A stretch of 64,000 nt of DNA from Xenopus tropicalis. Lineage: Eukaryota; Chordata; Amphibia; Anura; Pipidae. The DNA lies in the NCBI RefSeq assembly GCF_000004195.4, contig NC_030678.2, positions 58,249,378 through 58,313,377 of the forward strand, given 5' to 3'. The translations under genes and the position numbers were made by a program. Position 1 is the stretch's first letter. Every line of letters begins with the position of its first letter. The notes beneath the pieces are model-generated. The model saw nothing but the letters and a program-made list of their open reading frames with translations. It ran no database searches and was not told the DNA's origin. Of the stretch, positions 55,817-64,000 are shown one piece after another.

Positions 55817-56066
55817 TAGTGATTAGCGAATCTGTCCAGTTTCCCTGAAAAATTTGCGAAACGACAGCAAAATTCACGAAACAGTGAACAATCCACGAAA
55901 TGGGCTTGTCACTCGTGGCCATTTTGATGCGACCGTGGCCATTTTGACACGTCCGCTCTTATTTTGACGTGACCGTGCCCATTTTTACTTGATCGCAACT
56001 CTTTTTTTTTCTGAACTTTCACGAAACAATTCGCCAACTGCAAAATGCGGAAATTCGCTGAGAATC
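55817..56066. mobile_element. hAT-like MITE (TAGTGAT family), right end missing
   Basis: Starts TAGTGATTAGCGAATC. 'gcgaaacgacagcaaaattc' and 'gccaactgcaaaatgcggaaattcgc' match the 3172 and 60713 copies. It contains an array-like 'gtggccattttgaygcg' repeat at about 55915-55985. No CATCACTA end found. Confidence 0.65.
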
Positions 56067-56339
56067 TGAGTTTATATTTACTCAAAAAACTGAACATTAT
56101 GCTTGTATTTATAGAATTGCATATATTTATTCACTGATTAGCACATTGAACTTTCATAAACTTGTATTTCAGAACTTCTATTATGTTTTCACATTGAATG
56201 CTATATGTTCTTTTACTGCAAATCCTGTAATTACCAACTAATTACATTGCTCTTACTATTGGTCCAAACTAATTGTCTTAATTGTATGCTATGTTATAAT
56301 TGGTTAGTACTGCCACTCTATGATTGGTCAGTACAACTT

Positions 56340-56530
56340 TAAATACTGAGTGTCTATAGGATACCATCCAGCCTATGATTAAGTACCCTAAATGGTATGA
56401 AACGCATAAGGCTTCTTTATAGCATGTATGTGTATTAAAATAAAGTACTTATAATTTTACTTAAATTTTGAGCTTCCAATCTACTTTTTATTGGACCTCC
56501 GGAGTGCCTGCCTTTCCTATTGATTGGTCA
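56340..56530 (+). mobile_element. Penelope-like element 3' tail (probable)
   Basis: 'atggtatgaaacgcataaggc', then 'ttaaaataaagtacttataatttta' and 'gagcttccaatctac' form the box-plus-AATAAA layout of Penelope 3' ends. No coding sequence. Confidence 0.5.
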
Positions 56531-57604
56531 CCCCCGAAAGCTTGTGCTGTTTGTTCATTTCTGCAAATAAATGATTTAAAGGCATTGCCGACACACTGGA
56601 GTGCTTCTTCCCTTTTGCAAACATATATGGAAAAAAGGCTTGGGAGCAGCTGTGGAAGTCCAAGCACCCTTTGAGAACATGTATGTAAGTGGTGTGCTGA
56701 AGATTTTTCTTTATGTTGATTACTCAAAAAGAACCATCTTGAGTTTGTTGAAAAGTTTCAAAGTGACCCAGTTGCAATGCAGAAAAATGGTGTTAAAGTG
56801 TAGAAGCAATCTACCCACACCTCATGAAAACACTAGAACTGCAGCATACAAAGCAGGTATAAACATACCTTGACTTGCAGCTGTAAATGCAGCTAAAGGT
56901 GGATCTACAACTTTAGAGGAATAAATACCTATGCACCCAACAAATACATGCTTTTTTGTTTAATTGTTTAATTTATGTTATTCGCAATAAAAATGTTTTG
57001 CACCTGTTGTACAGTTACTGGAGTAATTGCTGAAGGAAGCAATTGTTAAAAACTGCACGTGGTTAAAGTCTAATTTCACAAAAAGACTGTTTTGCTGCAT
57101 AAAAACTGACCTGTCATATAAAAAACATGGATACAGTTCTGTTTGGGTTAGTGTTTCCCCAACGGTGTAAATTTTGTGTAAAACAAGTTGTAAAATCCCA
57201 ATTAAATCCAGCCTGGGTATGCTTGGCCTCCAGAATTGTATTAAATATTGAATGCCAAAGTGGAAGTTGTACTTCTTATTTATAAAATGCTCTTAAAAGG
57301 AATTTAGATTGATAAAAAATAAATTCTATGTGCAGATTCACTCACAGGCCCCCCCTGACTCAGATGGCTTCTGTTCTCAAGAGAGCCTTAGTTACCTCTA
57401 CCATGGCCTTGAAGACAGAACCACCTATTTGGCAAAGATGTTGTTGTCTGTTTAGTGAACAGATATTTCTATACGCGTACACTGGTAAACTGGTAACACC
57501 AATGCTCGTACGGTTCTTATGACATATGCTACTGTCACATAGTCTATCTTTTGCTCAGAACCCACATATGTGTCTAATAAACCTTACCTAATTACCTTAA
57601 ACGA
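56531..57604. other. Intergenic, no gene seen
   Basis: Open frames here (for example 56601-56873) lack splice or family support. Confidence 0.5.
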
Positions 57605-57831
57605 CTTTCGGTATCTGAAGTGAAGTGAAGCTTCGACTTGGAAAACTTTGCCATATTTTGTGCAACTCCGCAGGCGTTAATTTGTAGCGAATACACTTAA
57701 TTCAAGTGAATTTTCGTTGCAGAAAGAGAATACTGGTGAATTTTTGCCAGAAATTTTTTGCCAGCGGATACTTTTCTCTAGCGAATTTTCTCTAGCAGCA
57801 CTACCTTTCAGATAAATTTCGCTAGCATATG
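57605..57831. mobile_element. Decayed element with GCGAATTTT/GCCAG words (fragment)
   Basis: Repeated 'gcgaa', 'ttttgccag' and 'ttcgctagc' words resemble the element at 58480-58727. Termini are not identifiable. Confidence 0.35.
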
Positions 57832-57839
57832 TGAGCTGG

Positions 57840-58119
57840 CAGTGTCGGACTGGAACACCAGGGGCCCACCAGAAATCCTTAGATCATAGGCCCACTCTCT
57901 GAACTATTTTTCCACCTTTCCTCACCCATCCTCTTTATTATTCTAGTCTCTTTAATTTACATGCTAGCATCTATTCTTCCATCTATTTCTCCTCTTTGTT
58001 CCCATTCAGAAATTAGGAATGACCATGAAGCAGGCAAAATGATCAGGAGCAGAAGGGCCCACTTACACCTGGGCCCACCGGGAGTTTTCCTGGCATCCTG
58101 GTGGGCCAGTCCGACACTG
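57840..58119. mobile_element. hAT MITE with perfect 8-bp duplication
   Basis: Starts CAGTGTCGGACTGGAACACC and ends CCAGTCCGACACTG. Flanks TGAGCTGG at 57832-57839 and 58120-58127 are identical. Inside, 'ggggcccacc' and 'gggcccaccggg' are part of a foldback. Confidence 0.94.
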
Positions 58120-58479
58120 TGAGCTGGTGTTAATTGCAATCAGTGGCTATATACAGGACAGATATGTGTATTTACTAATGATGTTGCTGAACCTGGTGAA
58201 AGTGCCCAATTATTTTTTAAATGTCCATGGAACGAAAAGGAAGACTAACTGTATTATTGTTACAGTTCGACAACATTAACAAGCTATTTCTAACAAATTG
58301 CAACACAGGTATTGACATTTCTGAGTGCATTAATACCTGGACAAACAGTATACACATGTTATTTACTTTAATTAACCAAAAAAATTTACATTTTAAGAGA
58401 ATATTATTTCTTTAGAATCATTTGATCATTTCAAAAAACAAATCTTTATTGATACAGTTACTTTGCAGATCTAGGCTAA

Positions 58480-58727
58480 TCACTTTGCCAGCTAGAAGCT
58501 GGCGAAATGGATTTTAGCAAAAAGGGGAAGGAAGATAAAAGTTCGCCCTTTAGTGAATTACTGAATTTCGGTGAAGAGGCACAAAGTTTCGCTAGAGCTG
58601 AGCAAAACTTCGCCAGCAAAATTTTGCTGATGCCTGTTAATAAATAGGTGAATGCACAGCTAATTGTCTCTTTGGCAAATTTTCGCCAGAAAAAGACAAT
58701 TTGCCCTTTGGTAAATGTGCCCCTATG
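58480..58727. mobile_element. MITE fragment with 'ggtaaatgtgcccc' end
   Basis: The right end 'gccctttggtaaatgtgcccc' resembles the GGGGCACATTTAC termini of the 13097 family. The interior is different ('ttcgccag', 'cgccagcaaaatttt'). The left end is not seen. Confidence 0.5.
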
Positions 58728-58896
58728 TCTCTTCCAGTTAATGTAGGGAAAAATACCAAAACTTACCACCAGGTAGAGCATGGTCTATGGCGTTTTCTAT
58801 TGTGTTTTGCTGACAAGTCTTTGCACTCTAGCACCATCTAGAAGTAGGATTTAACACTCAAAAATGGTGTTTGTACATGGCGAGCCATAATGAGAA

Positions 58897-58940
58897 ATTA
58901 TTATTATTATCAACAACGACAACGACAACGACAACAACAC
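58897..58940. repeat. ATT and CAACGA microsatellites
   Basis: About four ATT units then (CAACGA)n/(CAA)n. A simple repeat. Confidence 0.85.
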
Positions 58941-58971
58941 ATATTGAATTATAATAATATGTTGCTGTTAC

Positions 58972-59335
58972 ATAATTACATAGTTACATAGGGTTGAAAA
59001 ACCAGAGTCCATCAAGTTCAACCCTTCCAAGTAAACCCAGCACACACAACCTATACTTACCAATGTATACACTCACATACATAAACTATATATACAACCA
59101 CTAATACTAACTGTAGATTTTAGTATCACAATAGCCTTGGATATTATGCTTGTTCAAGAACTCATCCAGGCCCCTCTTAAAGGCATTAACAGAGTCTGCC
59201 ATTACCACATCTCTAGGAAGGGCACTCCACAATCTCACTGCCCTCACCGTAAAAAAACACCTACGCTGCTTCAAATGGAAGCTCTGTTCCTCTAATATTC
59301 CTTTAACAAATCCCTGGCTGATGTACTGTTTCACT
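58972..59335 (-). mobile_element. CR1 LINE 3' region
   Basis: The minus strand encodes RRCFFTVRAVRLWSALP and VVMADSVNAFKRGLDEFL, the end of the CR1 reverse transcriptase, then the 'tgaacttgatggactctgg' UTR and the 'ctatgtaactatgtaa' tail. 5'-truncated. Confidence 0.92.
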
Positions 59336-60712
59336 AATACAAACTACTGTATATTATAATGCATGGCCCCTAGTATAAATAATAAAGCATTATAGTCCTA
59401 GGACAATAATATTAAGAATGAACAACATAAAGGAAAACACATATTTTTAGAAGGCATTGTATCTCTTTTAAAAAAGTCTTTAAACCTTCTTTTTTATCTC
59501 TGCTAGTATTTAGAAAGTAGAAATATTAAGAGAGAAATATATTTCTCATCATTCTCACAAGAGATGATCACAGTAAAGAACTATTTCTGTTTGGCACAGT
59601 TGAGCAAAAGAACATTTATCATAAAAGATAAGTGGGTACTTACAGACATTTAATATATTACAGAATGTTATTCTTAAAACAGACATATTGCAGTGATCTT
59701 CAGCTGTGACTGGTTTCTGTCTTAGAATGTAAATGGCCGTTTGAAAATCTTGGTTTGACTGTGATACAACAAAAGAACTTGCATATGTTGCACATTATTA
59801 AAACAAAACCAGATTTGTTTTACACAGTTTAAGAAAAACAATGCCTTTGTGATATTCCAATACATATTTTTCTGTGATATGTTTACAGCATATTATACAG
59901 CTTAGATATTTGAACTATTCTGTATTAAAGCATAAAATACATGCCGTTTCTGTAACAAGTTAATATTGCTCCACATCTGTGTTACCAAAGAGCTATGAAA
60001 TGCTCTACAGTTAATTACAGCTAGAAGTGCTGCCTGGTGCACCATCCTGGTTTGATTTAATTAAAGGGGACAATAATTTATGTAAAACATCTTGTTTTCC
60101 AAGGAAAATATATATTATTCAATTACAGGCATGGGATCTATTATCTGGAAACTACAAACCTATGTACGAAATACAATGCTGTTTCCCATAATGTCTTATT
60201 TGACCAAAAAAAAAAAACTGCTTTTTTGACCTTGTAGTTGATGGTAACGTAGCTAGCATAAATCCAGTTTCATGGCAGAACAACCCTATTCCTTTTGTGG
60301 TCAGATGTTTTTCATAGCCTTAAGGCAAAGTTCAACAAATTAAAATGCATTTTATTTTATGCTTGATCCTTCTGTATCATTGTGGGAGTTAGTCAAACTA
60401 TCCTTCCCAATGACCCCCCTTCATTTAAATGAATATTCTATATCAGAAAACACATTCAAGGGTTAATGAAGGGAAAAACTCATTTGTACAGAGTTCATTA
60501 TGGCTTATTTACTTATGCAAGTGCAGTGTGCAAAGTGAACTTTTGGAAGCATATAGCAAGTTTTTAACTCAGAATGCAGTGTTTTCCCAGTAACTCCTCC
60601 ATACTATCTGCTAAAGTTTGAATTAGTCTTGATGCATCTGGCACAGTGGTGACTGGTGAACTTCCCTGGGCAACTGCAATTCTGTTGTAAAAAATCAGAT
60701 GTAAGTTACAGA
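59336..60712. other. Intergenic, no gene seen
   Basis: AT-rich. 'aggcatgggatctattatctgg' at about 60126 may be a remnant of the TACAGGTATGGGACC family. No coding signal. Confidence 0.5.
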
Positions 60713-61015
60713 TAGTGATGTTCCGTTTTGGTTCGCCGAAAAATTCGCGAATCTTTCAAAAGATCCGCGAAACGGCGCAAAATGGCAAAAATGTCATGCG
60801 GCAAAGAAAATTGTTGTGCGACTATACTTTTGTCGCCTGCAGCTATTGTTTTGTTGCGCGGATATTATTTTGTCACCCACGGCTATTATTCCGTTGCGCA
60901 GCTATTCTTTTGACGCCGGCAAAAATTTTTTGACGTGCAGCTAATTTTTCTGCGGCAAATTTTTTCATCCGTTTCGCGAAACAATCCGCCAATGGCGAAA
61001 CGCGGAAATTCGAGT
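60713..61015. mobile_element. hAT-like MITE (TAGTGATG family), right end decayed
   Basis: Starts TAGTGATGTTCCG. 'ttcgccgaaaaattcgcgaatctttc', 'gatccgcgaaacgg' and 'cgtttcgcgaaacaatccgcc' match the 3172 copy. It has repeated 'ttttgtcgcc'/'ttgttgcgc' units in the middle. The right limit is approximate. Confidence 0.7.
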
Positions 61016-62419
61016 CGGGATTGCTTCCTTTGTGGTGCTCAGCATTAAAATGTTTTCGTGTGATTTTTTTGAAGGATGACTACTGCATCTGTTGATCCAA
61101 ACCAAATTCAGGGTGCCAGTAGATCCAGGGTTCCCCAGCATCAATAGGCACGCTCACGATTCAGCAGAAGAGGCATGAAGACAATGGTGCTTAGCACAAC
61201 TCTATGGAAGTGTAATGAAAGTTTTTGAATGCAACTGCCTTTAATGAACAGAATCACAACAGAAGCGCAACAGCTACAGTTGCAAATGAGCCATACTATC
61301 TTTGTGTTAACAGACTCACATGAATGTAGGAGATGTAATAGTAAAGATTATAATAAAAATAATTATTAACAATGAAAAAAATTAATACAATGATGATTTT
61401 TTAAAATTACAATTCAAATTCAAAGACAAAGCAAGCATGTTTTTCTATCCGTATGCCATAATGTTAAAGCAATTAATGTAAAGGTGATAGTGAAATGGAA
61501 TTGAAAGCTGCTCCCTGTCTCAGCAATAAACTTATACTCACGTACCTCACGTAGGACATTAGAAAGGAATTTGTTTTGAGTGTAGGAATCTTGCAATTTT
61601 AAACATTTTCAAATTGCTAAACAATAAAAAGTCAGTGTTTCCTATTTCTTTGGATTGATTAAAAAACTAAAACAAAAAAAATTAGTTTGGTTAATAATAG
61701 TATAACAATAACCTTGCACATTATATCGTATGACATCAAAACAGCAAAATATAATAAATACAGTAGAATAAAATGCACCCACTGTTCCTTGGTACCCTTG
61801 TACCCTAATACTGTACTCTGCTACTCTCATTTGCCAATCAGCAGAGTGAGATTTTTTTTAGAATAGCATATGCAGTGTCCGGCAGTCCAAACATGAACAT
61901 CATTTGTGATCATTTTTATTAAAGATCTAATCATCATTTTGCACATTATTAAAGACTTTATATACAGTATGTACTAACATTTTGTGAATTGCAAAATAAC
62001 AACATTTGCATTTTTGTGTGATGCATTTATAAAAAGCTAGGGCTCCCTCCTCTCATTAGGTCTGTTGAGTTTTAATGGGCAAGGGATTGATTTTATATTG
62101 TGACTGATAAGTTCAAAGGTTTTATTTTTATATATATCTTTTATTTGTATTGTTATTCGATACAGGTTCTATACAGGTTTTTAGTTGGGATACTAAATTC
62201 TATTAAGTATTGTAAAAGTGTGATGTGATTTCAACAGAAACATCCTGCTTAACTACCCCATAGATCTTTCATACAGCGTGAGCCCCAACATTCCCAAACA
62301 GCCTACTTTGATAGAACATAAACAAAGGACTCTTTTCAGAACTCATGCATGTCCAGTGGTCATGTCCATTCTTTCCAGAATAGGACTGGTAATGAAGCTG
62401 AAAGCTGTACTGTATTGTG
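61016..62419. other. Intergenic, no gene seen
   Basis: AT-rich non-coding DNA without recognisable repeat ends. Confidence 0.5.
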
Positions 62420-62530
62420 TAGGTCAGGCCTGTCCAGCTAGAGGCCTGCGGGCCAAATTTGGCTCTGGGCTCCATAGAGCTCCTTTATGACATCATCAAT
62501 ATAATATGGCCCTTGAACATGTGGTATGAG
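62420..62530. mobile_element. hAT-like end fragment (GGCCTGCGGGCC)
   Basis: 'caggcctgtccagctagaggcctgcgggccaaatttggc' resembles the terminus of a hAT family with GGCCxGCGGGCC near the end, as at 4709. No partner end or duplication. Confidence 0.45.
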
Positions 62531-62738
62531 AACTTATTGACCCACTACATGTGAAAACTTAAACAGCTTTGTGTTTGCACCTTTTATAAAAATATAGATA
62601 TGTGAATTGAAGGCTATGGTACAAACGAAAGTTTATTTTCTTTTCTCTTTTTGCCGTTTTTATGTGAATTTTGGATGTGAAATGAAGCCTAGCATTTAAG
62701 CTCCTGGCAGATACCAGATGGTGCTAAGATAAATTTAT

Positions 62739-62921
62739 CAGGGATGCAGCTATTTACCATTCTCAGATTCAGCCCAAATACTGAATCCTCAAAAAAAGGA
62801 TTTGGCCAAATACTAAATCAAGCAGGAAGTACAAAAATTACTCCAATTGTGAAAAAATTCCAATGAGCTGTCCAGAGCTTTGATGTCACGTAACTGAGGG
62901 TTTGGATTTGGTGCATCCCTA
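62739..62921. mobile_element. MITE, CAGGGATGCA...TGCATCCCT family
   Basis: Starts CAGGGATGCA and ends GGTGCATCCCT. Inside, 'cagattcagcccaaatactgaatcc' and 'aaaggatttggccaaatac' are the landmarks of a common frog repeat that contains 'ggattcggccgaa' words, here decayed by CpG loss. Confidence 0.8.
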
Positions 62922-64000
62922 AAATTGATGTTGTTGTAGTAACAGTTCCAAGCATTAATGAACTGTTTGATTGATTTAATTAATACGAACATATGTCAGG
63001 GAGAGAATGTAAGGGAATGTGAATTAAAAATGCATATTTATCTTTATGAGCCTTCAACATAGAATCTGATTGCAGTGTTGTTAATATGTTACAAAGATCA
63101 TTTATTTAAACTTCAGTAATCTTGTGTTTTGCAAAAGTTACAGTCAAAGATCACAAGAGTTTAGAATTTCCTCAAACGTTGTACTTTGTTTCATGAGAAA
63201 AATATTCTTATTTCAATGAAATACAGTTTATCAAAACCGGTACATGAATTTATCACTTCACTTTTCTTAGCATTAAATGTTTTGCCAAGTTTGACTTGGC
63301 ACAGTCTATAATCACTTATGATGTGCAAATGTTATGCCCTGAATTCTGGTTTATGCACGTTTCCTTATTCCTTTAACTCTAGTTAAATTTAGTAGATGCA
63401 AGTCCATTTATAACACCTTTAATAGGGGCATCTGTGCGGCAGCCATGCCAGCTGTTACCAATAAGCAGGGCAGCTATCTGTAGTCATGAAACCCACACAT
63501 TAATGGGCCCCCCAGGGGACCCCAATTATTAGCTCACTGGTTATCTGGGCCCCCTGGGGTGGCCCTTGCCTACAAGTAAAATGAGGGCCCAATGGAATAT
63601 AAATACCTCTGTGCATCACAAGAACTCTGACCTGCCCCTGCCATTCACTCCCCAATTATGTCAAAACCACATCCTTGAGCCAACCAAATCTGCCCAATTA
63701 TGTACAAACTCCACCTCTCTTATTACCCAGAAGACACAATTTCCACCCTCTGCCATGAGGCACCTGACTGCACCTATGGCAACAAGTAACAAAGGAGGTG
63801 CATATGCCCAAGAAGCTTAGTGCACTATTGAAATCAGGCTAAGGCAAAGGTTTACATAAGGTGTCTCAGTGTGAATCATCTTGAGATTTGTGATGCTGTC
63901 TAGGATATTTCCAGAGTGATGCCAGGGTGACTATTCCTAAAGATCTTACTAGAAAATTTTTACAAGTACATAAGACACCTGGCCAAATGATAAGATTTGA
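62922..64000. other. Intergenic, no gene seen
   Basis: No supported exon. A GC-richer stretch at about 63430-63790 ('gggccccccaggggacccc', 'gggccccctggggtgg') looks like part of a repeat with short inverted blocks. Confidence 0.5.

Noticed and set aside
56468..56727. Overlapping frames near the Penelope tail
   Set aside because: Overlapping frames on both strands with no motif; the region starts in a Penelope-type 3' tail.
1..64000. tRNA or rRNA genes
   Set aside because: I saw no sequence with convincing A and B boxes in a cloverleaf arrangement and no rRNA-like stretch; a tRNAscan run was not possible.

Overview
This is eukaryotic, repeat-dense, AT-rich vertebrate DNA, almost certainly from an anuran of the Xenopus type. 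The evidence is the repeat complement: T2/Kolobok-type TTAA elements, a TACAGGTATGGGACC foldback family, several hAT families with 8-bp target duplications, CR1 3' ends, Penelope-like elements and L1-type LINE fragments. None of the many short open frames looks bacterial and there is no operon structure.

Only one host gene can be supported. It is a five-exon Tctex-type dynein light chain on the + strand, best called dynlt3. Its coding exons lie at 5984-6007, 9854-9895, 13804-13927, 15766-15843 and 16436-16512. They join with consistent phases and GT/AG borders into a 114-residue protein. The start has a good initiation context (A at -3, G at +4). The first canonical AATAAA after the stop is at 17016. 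Everything else is intron or intergenic DNA shaped by transposons.

Layout. 1-1150: minus-strand L1 ORF2 C-terminal remnant. 2165-3960: Penelope tail, then a 1.1-kb inverted-repeat element carrying a nested hAT-like element. 4209-5700: a Harbinger-type MITE and hAT debris. 5745-17035: the dynlt3 gene, whose introns hold MITEs, a Penelope fragment split by another MITE, and two hAT MITEs with perfect 8-bp target duplications. 17-28 kb: intergenic, with more MITEs, a 111-bp hairpin, a CR1 tail and a 5'-truncated L1 with target duplication. 28.2-29.9 kb: a 5'-truncated Penelope-like element with a long open frame (reverse transcriptase plus GIY-YIG). 30.5-31.8 kb: a perfect 178-bp tandem duplication and a CR1 3' region. 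31.85-38.8 kb: a minus-strand Penelope 3' region that appears to have been split by a 5.4-kb satellite-like element. That element has ~150-bp monomers, 17-bp terminal inverted repeats and an internal ~31-bp G-rich minisatellite. 39-46 kb: nested hAT/MITE, Harbinger MITEs, a CR1 reverse transcriptase remnant, a full-length T2 element, and a SPIN-like hAT carrying a TTAA-type MITE. 46-64 kb: sparse repeats (51-bp tandem repeat, MER1-like hAT, CR1 tails, hAT MITEs) and no gene I can recognise.

The strongest candidate for something undescribed is the 32.15-37.60 kb satellite element with inverted termini. The best-defined historical signals are the nested insertions, which give relative ages, and the SPIN-like and MER1-like hAT copies, whose families are known or suspected to have crossed between vertebrate lineages.
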